Part shown: one piece after another, positions 1 to 5,094 of the stretch | How the letters are laid out: every line of letters begins with the position of its first letter | Numbering within the stretch: the stretch's first letter is position 1 | Origin: an uncultured Clostridia bacterium | GTDB lineage: Bacteria; Bacillota; Clostridia; Lachnospirales; CAMVHY01 | Assembly: GCA_947167415.1 (NCBI GenBank) | Contig: CAMVHY010000118.1 | Location: 1 to 5,094, forward strand | Direction: 5' to 3' | Length of the DNA stretch: 5,094 bases | Translations under genes and position numbers: made by a program | The notes under the pieces: model-generated | Database searches by the model: none | The model's input: only the letters and a program-made list of their open reading frames with translations | Told to the model about the DNA's origin: nothing

Positions 1-49
1 TCGGCATTAATCCCTCTAGCTTTTTATATTGTGTTTTTGTCAGTTTCAT
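1..49 (-). CDS. Transposase N-terminus (IS5-like), partial
   Basis: An ATG at 49-47 opens a frame that runs off the left edge and reads MKLTKTQYKKLEGLMP. This matches the usual opening of IS5-family transposases, where LTxxQYxxLexLlP precedes the DUF4096-type helix-turn-helix segment. The catalytic DDE part would lie outside the window. The region just upstream is A-rich with only a weak Shine-Dalgarno-like AAGAAG. Only 16 codons are visible, so the assignment rests on this short motif plus the IS-end-like sequence upstream. It cannot be said whether the full gene is intact. A chance short frame is the alternative. Confidence 0.45.
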   Translation of the reverse strand, partial: MKLTKTQYKKLEGLMP

Positions 50-112
50 ACTTCTTATTTTATCACTTTTTTCTTTTTGCTCGATCTATTTTTATCTTAT
101 GCGAATGCTGCC
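1..112 (-). mobile_element. Edge of a probable IS5-family insertion sequence
   Basis: Read on the minus strand, a short open frame resembling the N-terminus of IS5-family transposases begins at base 49. It is preceded at 112-96 by GGCAGCATTCGCATAAG. That sequence resembles, from memory, the IS5 terminal repeat type (GGAAGGTGCGAATAAG): it starts GG, has a central TCG/GCG and ends ATAAG. The tetranucleotide CTAG lies at 112-115 directly at the presumed border, and CTAG fits the YTAR target preference of IS5-group elements. About 62 nt separate this end from the transposase start, a normal distance for the family. The other end lies outside the window, so neither the inverted repeat nor a target duplication can be confirmed. 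The exact border (111 or 112) is uncertain. Confidence 0.45.
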
Positions 113-245
113 TAGTTATTTTTTGTTTGTTAAGTCTTTTTAAATATTTTTTTTAAGCACACTATGATCTATATATCGTTTTTGTTGCGGAATAAATAAA
201 TCTTTCTTTTGTTCTTTATTTTACATAGACATTCTCTTGACAATA

Positions 246-277
246 AAAAAATATCGAGCTCAAACCCGATATTTTTT
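246..277 (-). terminator. Rho-independent terminator after pnp
   Basis: The arms 246-256 and 267-277 are perfect reverse complements (AAAAAATATCG / CGATATTTTTT), with a 10-nt loop between them. On the minus strand the hairpin starts about 15 nt after the pnp stop codon, and its descending arm ends in a run of seven U. Because the upper arm is A-rich and the lower arm T-rich, the same hairpin could also stop rightward transcription coming from the IS side. The stem has only two G-C pairs, which is usual in such A/T-rich DNA. Confidence 0.85.
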
Positions 278-291
278 ATAACAGACAAAAA

Positions 292-2436
292 CTAATTTAT
301 TTTTTGATTTTGATCAAGCAATGCATCTTTTCTCGATAAATTAATTCTGCCTTGCTCATCTATATTTATTATTTTAACCAAAACTTTATCGCCAACTTTT
401 ACTACATCTTCAACGTTTTTAACTCTTTTTAAAGCCAAATTCGAAATATGCACCAAACCTTCTTTTTCAAATGCAAATTCAACAAACGCACCAAAACTCG
501 CTATTCGCGTAACAGTTCCAGAATAAATTTGACCTGGTTCTGGTTCAATTACAATTGATTTTATCATTTTAAAGGCTGCCTCAACTTTTTCTGAATCCGG
601 CGAAACAATAAAAATTCTGCCATCGTCCTCTGTGTCAATCTTATCAACCCCGGAATCCTCAATAATTTTTTTTATTACTCTCCCCTTGGCACCTATTACA
701 TCTGCAAGTTTTTCTACATCAATTTTCATTTTTAATATCTGAGGAGCGTACTGACTAATTCTTTTCCTCGGAGTAGATATACATTTATCCATAATTTCAT
801 CCAATATATAATTTCGTGCCTCGCGCGCTTTTAAAAATGCCTGCTCCAAAATTTCAATCGTTAAGCCATGAATTTTTATATCCATTTGAATCGCAGTAAT
901 TCCTTTTTTTGTTCCAGCAACTTTAAAATCCATATCACCACAAAAATCTTCTAAACCCTGAATATCAGTCAACAAAACAAATTTATCTTCCACTTCATCC
1001 GTAATTAATCCAATCGAAATTCCAGCAACTGCATTTTTTATTGGCACGCCTGCCGACATTAAAGACAAGCTACTTGCACAAACGCTTGCTTGCGACGTCG
1101 AACCATTTGAACTTAAAACTTCAGAAACTAATCTTATTGCATACGGGAATTCATCTTCAGACGGAATTACGGGCAATAAAGCTCTTTCAGCTAAAGCACC
1201 GTGTCCAATTTCTCGTCTTCCAGGTCCACGCGATGGACGTGTTTCTCCGACAGAAAAACTTGGAAAATTATAATGGTGCATATATCTTTTATTCTCTTCT
1301 AAAATTTCTAATCCGTCCAAAACCTGAGCGTCAGACATCGATCCCAAAGTTGTTACCGTTAAAACTTGTGTTTGCCCACGTTTAAAAACTGCTGAACCAT
1401 GCGTTCGCGATAAAACATCTATTTCTGCTGATAATTCCCTGATTTGATTTAAATTTCTGCCATCAGGACGCTTGCCTTCATTTAAAATCGACCTGCGCAA
1501 AACTTCCTTTTCGTATTTAAAAATCGCTTCGGGTAACAATTTTTCCCACTCAGTATTTTTTTCTATAAGCGTTTCATCCTGATTAAATTTTTCTTTAATA
1601 TCATTAATTAATTTCTCAAGTTTTGCTCCGCGCTCAAGTTTTGAATCTGTAAAAATTACGTCTGCCATTTTTTCTTCCGTAACTAAACTTTTTATTAAAT
1701 CATAAAAATCTTTTGGCACACTAAATTTCACATAATCACTTTTTTCTTTTTCGCATTCATAAACTATTCTCTCAATAAAACTTATTATTTTTTTATTTTC
1801 TTCGTGAGCAAACAAAATTGCTTTTAGCATACTATCATCACTTACTTGATTTGCTCCCGCTTCAATCATCATAATTTTATTTTTTGTCGAAGCAACAGTT
1901 AAATTCAAATCACTTATTTCTTTTTGTGAAGCTCCCGGATTCAAAACAAATTCGTTATTAATTAAACCAATGTTGACGCCCGAAACAATTTCTAAAAATG
2001 GAATATCTGAAATTGCTAAAGCAACTGATGCTCCAATTATCGAAGCAAATTCTGGCGAACAATCTTGATCCACAGATAAAACCGTTGCCACAATACTAAC
2101 ATCATTCCGATAATCTTTTGGAAATAATGGTCTAAGCGGACGGTCAATCAAACGCGCCGTTAAAATTGCTTTTTCTGTCGGCCGTCCTTCACGTTTTATA
2201 AAACCGCCCGGAATTTTCCCAACTGAATATAATCTTTCTTCGTAATCAACACTCAACGGAAAAAAATCTATCCCTTCGCGCGGTTCATGTGAAGCAGTTA
2301 CAGTAACTAAAACATTTGTTAAACCATATTTTACAAAAACTGACCCGTTTGCAAATTCAGCGAAACGTCCGATTTCAATAGATAAATCTCTCCCGCCAAC
2401 TTTTATCTCAAACGTTTTATAATTTTTATTTGACAT
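292..2436 (-). CDS. pnp: Polyribonucleotide nucleotidyltransferase (PNPase)
   Basis: PNPase is a trimeric 3'-to-5' phosphorolytic exoribonuclease that releases nucleoside diphosphates during cytoplasmic mRNA decay and can also add 3' tails. The 714-residue protein is full length for the family. The first RNase PH-like domain spans about 10-145 and includes the FFPLSVDYEERLYSVGKIPG region at 58-77. A helical linker spans about 150-310. The second, catalytic RNase PH domain spans about 320-555. It holds GRREIGHG (R407, R408), the phosphate-binding SSNGSTSQASVC at 442-453, and EDFCGDMDFK, where D497, D503 and K505 correspond to E. coli D486, D492 and K494. A KH domain (about 565-628) has its GxxG at 582-585 (GAKG), and an S1 domain covers about 635-703 (FGAFVEF, LVHISN, INLSRKD). 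There is no long tail after S1. The ATG at 2436 is preceded by AGGAG five bases upstream. The gene is the second in an operon behind rpsO and ends in TAG just before a terminator. All key residues are present and the enzyme should be active. Confidence 0.98.
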   Translation of the reverse strand: MSNKNYKTFEIKVGGRDLSIEIGRFAEFANGSVFVKYGLTNVLVTVTASHEPREGIDFFPLSVDYEERLYSVGKIPGGFIKREGRPTEKAILTARLIDRPLRPLFPKDYRNDVSIVATVLSVDQDCSPEFASIIGASVALAISDIPFLEIVSGVNIGLINNEFVLNPGASQKEISDLNLTVASTKNKIMMIEAGANQVSDDSMLKAILFAHEENKKIISFIERIVYECEKEKSDYVKFSVPKDFYDLIKSLVTEEKMADVIFTDSKLERGAKLEKLINDIKEKFNQDETLIEKNTEWEKLLPEAIFKYEKEVLRRSILNEGKRPDGRNLNQIRELSAEIDVLSRTHGSAVFKRGQTQVLTVTTLGSMSDAQVLDGLEILEENKRYMHHYNFPSFSVGETRPSRGPGRREIGHGALAERALLPVIPSEDEFPYAIRLVSEVLSSNGSTSQASVCASSLSLMSAGVPIKNAVAGISIGLITDEVEDKFVLLTDIQGLEDFCGDMDFKVAGTKKGITAIQMDIKIHGLTIEILEQAFLKAREARNYILDEIMDKCISTPRKRISQYAPQILKMKIDVEKLADVIGAKGRVIKKIIEDSGVDKIDTEDDGRIFIVSPDSEKVEAAFKMIKSIVIEPEPGQIYSGTVTRIASFGAFVEFAFEKEGLVHISNLALKRVKNVEDVVKVGDKVLVKIINIDEQGRINLSRKDALLDQNQKIN

Positions 2437-2441
2437 CTCAT

Positions 2442-2446
2442 CTCCT
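2442..2446 (-). promoter_or_regulatory. pnp Shine-Dalgarno overlapping the rpsO stop
   Basis: On the minus strand AGGAG lies five bases before the pnp ATG and shares bases with the TAG stop of rpsO (2447-2445). Ribosomes ending S15 synthesis therefore sit on the pnp start signal, suggesting translational coupling. There is no room between the two genes for the rpsO-pnp intergenic promoter and RNase III hairpin known from E. coli. Confidence 0.85.
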
Positions 2447-2702
2447 ATTTTCTTAAACCTAATTTCGAAATCAAATTATTATATTTCTCATGGTTGTGAT
2501 TTTTTATATAAACCAATAATTTTCTCCGTCTCGCGACCATTTTTAATAAACCACGGCGCGAATGATTATCCTTTTTGTGTATCTTTAAATGTTCCACCAA
2601 AGCATTTATTCTAGAAGTTAATATAGCAACTTGGACTTCTGGTGAACCTGTGTCGTTTTCACTTACCTTATAATTATTTATAATTTCTTGCTTGTTTATC
2701 AT
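2445..2702 (-). CDS. rpsO: 30S ribosomal protein S15
   Basis: S15 is a primary 16S rRNA-binding protein that binds the three-way junction of helices 20-22, nucleates the 30S platform and contributes to a bridge to the 50S subunit. The 85-residue product carries the family signatures DTGSPEVQ (17-24), [12 protein letters not shown] (42-53), RRRKLL (58-63) and the C-terminal LGLRK. It is slightly shorter at the N-terminus than the 89-residue E. coli and B. subtilis proteins. N46 stands where E. coli has the first His of DHHS. The ATG at 2702 is chosen because GGAGG lies 10 nt upstream and homologues begin near here. The frame stays open up to a TTG at 2741, but that extension (hydrophobic, unlike S15) has no ribosome site and lies in the predicted leader structure. 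The gene leads the rpsO-pnp operon, with its stop 8 nt before pnp. Confidence 0.97.
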   Translation of the reverse strand: MINKQEIINNYKVSENDTGSPEVQVAILTSRINALVEHLKIHKKDNHSRRGLLKMVARRRKLLVYIKNHNHEKYNNLISKLGLRK

Positions 2703-2709
2703 AAAAATA

Positions 2710-2779
2710 ATTCCTCCATATAAAATATTGATTTTCCGCAAACCATAAATTAAGTTGGAGAAACAAAATTCACAGTTTG
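2710..2779 (-). promoter_or_regulatory. rpsO leader hairpin/pseudoknot, candidate S15 autoregulatory element
   Basis: In the rpsO mRNA, CAAACUGUGAAUU (2779-2767) pairs with AAUUUAUGGUUUG (2751-2739). This gives 13 continuous pairs, three of them G-U. The 15-nt loop (2766-2752) contains GUUUCUCCA (2764-2756), which can pair with UGGAGGAAU (2718-2710) around the rpsO Shine-Dalgarno: nine pairs, two of them G-U. Both helices together form an H-type pseudoknot with connectors of 2, 4 and 20 nt, which looks sterically possible. The stem starts about five bases from the predicted transcription start. E. coli S15 is known to repress its own mRNA by stabilising a pseudoknot at the ribosome site, and S15 leaders of different fold regulate in other phyla. 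By analogy this fold may trap the start site when free S15 is in excess. The pairing is seen in the sequence; the function is inferred. Confidence 0.5.
2713..2717 (-). promoter_or_regulatory. rpsO Shine-Dalgarno
   Basis: GGAGG on the minus strand, 10 nt before the ATG at 2702, fixes the S15 start. Together with its flanks (TGGAGGAAT, 2718-2710) it is complementary to the loop of the leader hairpin upstream, so access to it may be controlled. Confidence 0.85.
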
Positions 2780-2789
2780 GGCCAAAATT

Positions 2790-2817
2790 ATTCTATCAAA
2801 TAATTTTTTTTTGTCAA
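2790..2817 (-). promoter_or_regulatory. Promoter of the rpsO-pnp operon
   Basis: On the minus strand a perfect -35 box TTGACA (2817-2812) and a -10 box TAGAAT (2795-2790) are separated by 16 bp. The DNA just upstream of the -35 box is A/T-rich, like an UP element. The expected start is the GG at about 2783-2782, giving a leader of about 80 nt before the rpsO ATG. This is the only promoter of near-consensus quality in the divergent spacer, as expected for a ribosomal protein gene. Confidence 0.8.
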
Positions 2818-3002
2818 TCCAAAATAAAAAATTAAAACCATCTAAAACAAATTTTTGGTCGCAAAAAATTGCCAACAAACATATTTTGACATGAAAAATT
2901 AATACATTAGTTTTGAAACTTAAAAACCAAAAAATTATTTTTTAGCGGTCTGAATCATATTTTCTTGGAAATAATTTTTTTAAATCGATTTATCTTGTAC
3001 GT

Positions 3003-3036
3003 AACAAAATTTTTTTTCTCAAACAAAATTTTTTTT
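3003..3036. repeat. 15-bp direct repeat, period 19
   Basis: AACAAAATTTTTTTT occurs at 3003-3017 and again, identical, at 3022-3036. The copies are separated by CTCA and followed by a similar ACTC, so the unit is a near-tandem duplication of about 19 bp. Each copy has an A4T8 tract, and the two tracts sit roughly two helix turns apart, which could bend the DNA upstream of rel. It may equally be slippage in A/T-rich sequence. Confidence 0.6.
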
Positions 3037-3045
3037 ACTCCATTT

Positions 3046-3098
3046 TTATATTAGCTTGAAAATAAATTTAAATTGATTTTTTTTGTTTCTTATATTAG
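3046..3098 (+). repeat. TTATATTAG box repeated 44 bp apart
   Basis: TTATATTAG stands at 3046-3054 and at 3090-3098, each followed by an imperfectly similar A/T-rich tail (TAAAT and TTTAA elements). Each box contains TATATT, a -10-like hexamer on the rel strand. The spacing is close to four helix turns. The boxes could be alternative rel promoter elements, a duplicated operator or chance; the sequence does not decide. Confidence 0.35.
3068..3096 (+). promoter_or_regulatory. Weak candidate promoter for rel
   Basis: TATATT at 3091-3096 is a fair -10 box, with TTAAAT at 3068-3073 as a poor -35 box, 17 bp apart. A start near 3103 would leave a leader of only about 23 nt before the GTG. A second -10-like TATATT at 3047-3052 has no recognisable -35 box. 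Neither is strong, which fits a gene expressed at a low level, but either may be spurious in such A/T-rich DNA. Confidence 0.25.
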
Positions 3099-3125
3099 AC
3101 TCAGGTAAATATTTTAATTTTGGCG

Positions 3126-5094
3126 GTGAAAAATTTGAATGAAGAATTACTGTTCCAAGAATTAATAAGCACCATAGAAAATTATCATCCAGCTGAAGAT
3201 TTTTCGATAGTATATAAAGCGTATGAAATTGCACGCGAAGCACATAAAAATCAATTTAGAAAATCAGGCGAGCCATATATAATTCATCCGTTGAATGTGG
3301 CACTTATTTTGACTTCACTTGAATCAGATTTGGAATCAATTGCAGCAGCATTATTACATGATGTTGTTGAAGATACAAGTTACACTTGCGAAAATATAAA
3401 AAGTTTACTGGGAGAAGAGATTGCTAATCTCGTTGATGGAGTTACAAAGCTAGATAAAATCAAATATGTTTCACAAGAAGAATCACAAGCAGAAAATTAT
3501 AGAAAAATGTTTTTGGCTATCGCAAAAGATATTAGAGTTGTGTTAATAAAGATTGCTGACCGTTTGCACAATATGGAAACGTTGCAATATTTACGTCCTG
3601 ATAAACAAAAACGAATTGCACAGGAAACTCTTGATATTTATGCACCAATTGCTCATCGACTTGGAATTTCAAGTATTCGTTATCGACTTGAAGATTTATG
3701 TTTTTTATATTTATATCCTGAGGAATATAAATATTTATCGCAAAAAATAAGATTATGTCGTGAAGATAGATTAAAATATGTAAATAAAATTATTTACCAG
3801 ATAAAAATCTGTTTAAAAAAATATAATATAACTGCTGAAGTTAAAGGACGTCCTAAACATTTTTTCAGTATTTACAAAAAAATGGTTTATAAAAACAAAA
3901 CTTTTGACCAAATTTATGATTTGTTTGCTGTGAGAGTAATCGTTGATATGATTCAAGATTGTTATACCGTTTTAGGAATTATCCATGAAATGTATAAACC
4001 TATTCCGGGGCGATTTAAAGATTATATTGCGATGCCAAAATCAAATATGTATCAGTCTTTACATTCAACTTTGATTGGTCCGGACGGGGAGGCTTTCGAA
4101 ATACAAATTCGTACAAAACAAATGCATAGAATTGCTGAATATGGAATTGCTGCTCATTGGAAATATAAAGCTGGCATTTTTGATAAAAATGATAAAAATA
4201 GAAATCTTGAGCAAGAAAAACTTGCTTGGCTGAAACAAATCTTGGAATGGCAAAAAGAGTATAATAATAATAAAGATTATTTAGATGCTGTTAAATTCGA
4301 TTTAAGTGTTTATCAATCGCATGTTTATTGTTTTACTCCGCAAGGAAAAGTAATAAGTTTATTGAGCGGTTCGACTCCAATAGATTTTGCTTATGCTATT
4401 CATAGCGAAGTTGGAAATAAAACGGTTGGCTCAAAAGTAAACGGAAAGTTAGTGCCATTGGATTATATTTTAAAAAATGGTGACCGTATCGAAATTATCA
4501 CAAACCAAAATTCTATAGGGCCAAAATTAAGTTGGTTGAAAATAGTTAAAACAAATAGGGCTAAGAATAAAATAAATCAATGGTTTAAGACAGCAAATAA
4601 AATTGAAAACGTTGAAAAAGGTAAAGAATTACTAAAAAAAGAAGCGAGAAAAAAAAATATTGCACTTAAAGATTTATTAGATGAAAAGGCTCAAAAACAG
4701 ATATTAGAAAAATATAATTTTAATGAGATAGATAATTTTTATGCAGCTATTGGTTATGGAGCAATAAAAGAAGAAAATGTAATTAATAAACTTTATAATG
4801 ATTATAAAATCAAAAACAAAATAATGGATATTAAACAAAATGATTTAATCTTCAATGAGAATAGAAAATCGAAAGCAATAATAGTAAAAGGTGTAGGAGA
4901 TACAAATGTTAGATTTTCTAAGTGTTGTAATCCAGTTCCAATGGATGAGATTATAGCTTTTGTTACACGTGGACGAGGAGTTTCGATTCATAGAAAAAGC
5001 TGCAAAAATATAATTAATTTAAACGAAGAAAATAAAAAAAGATTAATAGAGGCACAGTGGCAAAATAATATTTTTGCGATAAGCTATTACGTAA
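3126..5094 (+). CDS. relA: Bifunctional (p)ppGpp synthetase/hydrolase, RelA/SpoT family (3'-partial)
   Basis: This long Rel enzyme transfers pyrophosphate from ATP to GDP/GTP to make (p)ppGpp during starvation and hydrolyses it again; it works on the ribosome. The visible 656 codons are uninterrupted. The HD hydrolase domain has R45, H54, H78-D79, E82-D83 and D145 (ADRLHN), so hydrolysis should be active. The synthetase domain has R242, K244, H245 (GRPKH), D265, the RFKD motif at 296-299, Y309 (YQSLH) and E325 (EIQIRT). RxKD is the form known from bifunctional Rel, as opposed to ExDD of synthetase-only RelA. The TGS domain spans 399-459 with H426, the equivalent of the tRNA-end-contacting His. 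A helical region follows, then the zinc-finger-like domain with C600, C601, H622 and C626. The ACT/RRM domain, about 75 residues, lies beyond the edge. The GTG at 3126 aligns with the B. subtilis start but has only a weak ribosome site; a TTG at 3120 is the alternative. The in-frame TAG at 3096 limits the N-terminus. The gene is divergent from rpsO. Confidence 0.97.
   Translation, partial: MKNLNEELLFQELISTIENYHPAEDFSIVYKAYEIAREAHKNQFRKSGEPYIIHPLNVALILTSLESDLESIAAALLHDVVEDTSYTCENIKSLLGEEIANLVDGVTKLDKIKYVSQEESQAENYRKMFLAIAKDIRVVLIKIADRLHNMETLQYLRPDKQKRIAQETLDIYAPIAHRLGISSIRYRLEDLCFLYLYPEEYKYLSQKIRLCREDRLKYVNKIIYQIKICLKKYNITAEVKGRPKHFFSIYKKMVYKNKTFDQIYDLFAVRVIVDMIQDCYTVLGIIHEMYKPIPGRFKDYIAMPKSNMYQSLHSTLIGPDGEAFEIQIRTKQMHRIAEYGIAAHWKYKAGIFDKNDKNRNLEQEKLAWLKQILEWQKEYNNNKDYLDAVKFDLSVYQSHVYCFTPQGKVISLLSGSTPIDFAYAIHSEVGNKTVGSKVNGKLVPLDYILKNGDRIEIITNQNSIGPKLSWLKIVKTNRAKNKINQWFKTANKIENVEKGKELLKKEARKKNIALKDLLDEKAQKQILEKYNFNEIDNFYAAIGYGAIKEENVINKLYNDYKIKNKIMDIKQNDLIFNENRKSKAIIVKGVGDTNVRFSKCCNPVPMDEIIAFVTRGRGVSIHRKSCKNIINLNEENKKRLIEAQWQNNIFAISYYV

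Larger units (their letters stand above)
2703..3125. other. Divergent A/T-rich spacer between rpsO and rel
   Basis: This 423-bp stretch holds no convincing gene on either strand. Its right-to-left signals are the rpsO promoter, leader structure and ribosome site (2710-2817). From about 2818 to 3000 it is A/T-rich sequence full of A and T runs, with only a weak hairpin at 2850-2870 (AATTTTTG / CAAAAAATT, one bulge, four-base loop) and no T tail fitting a terminator. From 3003 to 3098 there are a 15-bp direct repeat, a repeated TTATATTAG box and the possible rel promoter. I see no tRNA, T-box or recognisable riboswitch. Confidence 0.7.

Noticed and set aside
237..242. TTGACA on the plus strand near the pnp terminator
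   Set aside because: No -10-like hexamer lies 15-19 bp downstream (that stretch is the terminator hairpin) and no plus-strand gene follows.
1041..1385. 114-codon open frame on the plus strand, antisense to pnp
   Set aside because: It lies wholly inside the conserved second RNase PH region of pnp. Its translation has no recognisable motif and it has no ribosome site; it is a shadow of pnp.
2703..2741. N-terminal extension of rpsO from a TTG at 2741
   Set aside because: The extra 13 residues do not resemble S15. The good Shine-Dalgarno serves the ATG at 2702, and the TTG lies in the predicted leader stem.
2850..2870. Hairpin AATTTTTG / CAAAAAATT in the spacer, as a possible terminator or RNA element
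   Set aside because: The stem is almost entirely A-T with a bulge, has no T tail and no gene to terminate; such pairings are common in this composition.
2886..2891. TTGACA on the plus strand in the divergent spacer, a possible rel -35 box
   Set aside because: No acceptable -10 hexamer occurs at normal spacing; the nearest TACATT is only 11 bp away.
3046..3243. 65-codon minus-strand frame over the rel start and its upstream region
   Set aside because: It overlaps the rel N-terminus, has low-complexity content, no ribosome site and no family resemblance.
3553..3750. 65-codon plus-strand frame inside rel
   Set aside because: It is out of frame within the strongly conserved hydrolase/synthetase coding region of rel.
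4065..4253. 62-codon minus-strand frame inside rel
   Set aside because: It is antisense to the conserved end of the synthetase domain, with no supporting signals.
5092..5094. TAA at the last three bases as the end of rel
   Set aside because: It is out of frame: the last complete rel codon is GTA at 5091-5093, and the family needs a further ACT/RRM domain.

Overview
The window is a low-G+C bacterial chromosome segment with three housekeeping genes in a divergent layout and the edge of an insertion sequence. The proteins read like low-G+C Firmicutes (Clostridia-type) homologues. PNPase has the usual Firmicutes domain order and motif wording, S15 has the DTGSPEVQ form, and the (p)ppGpp enzyme aligns almost without gaps to the Bacillus/Streptococcus Rel type when compared from memory. 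A-rich codons and very A/T-rich spacers would also suit a reduced or host-associated lineage. I cannot name a genus.

Layout. Bases 1-49 (minus strand) encode the first 16 residues of what looks like an IS5-family transposase. An IS-end-like sequence closes at about 111-112, and no gene is visible from there to 245. A perfect 11-bp hairpin at 246-277 is the intrinsic terminator of the minus-strand operon. That operon is rpsO (2702 to 2445) followed by pnp (2436 to 292). The two genes are 8 nt apart, and the pnp Shine-Dalgarno overlaps the rpsO stop codon. A good sigma-70-type promoter (2790-2817) drives the operon. Its roughly 80-nt leader can fold into a 13-bp stem whose loop is complementary to the rpsO Shine-Dalgarno. 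This is a candidate S15 autoregulatory pseudoknot and the most interesting signal in the window. The divergent spacer (2703-3125) is extremely A/T-rich and carries a 15-bp direct repeat and weak rel promoter candidates. From 3126 to the right edge runs a bifunctional RelA/SpoT-type gene, cut off before its C-terminal ACT/RRM domain.

Together the genes cover ribosome assembly (S15), RNA decay (PNPase) and the stringent response (Rel). Their divergent arrangement places translation and RNA-turnover genes beside the main stringent-response enzyme. Co-regulation is only a possibility. I found no tRNA, rRNA, CRISPR array or evidently novel protein system.
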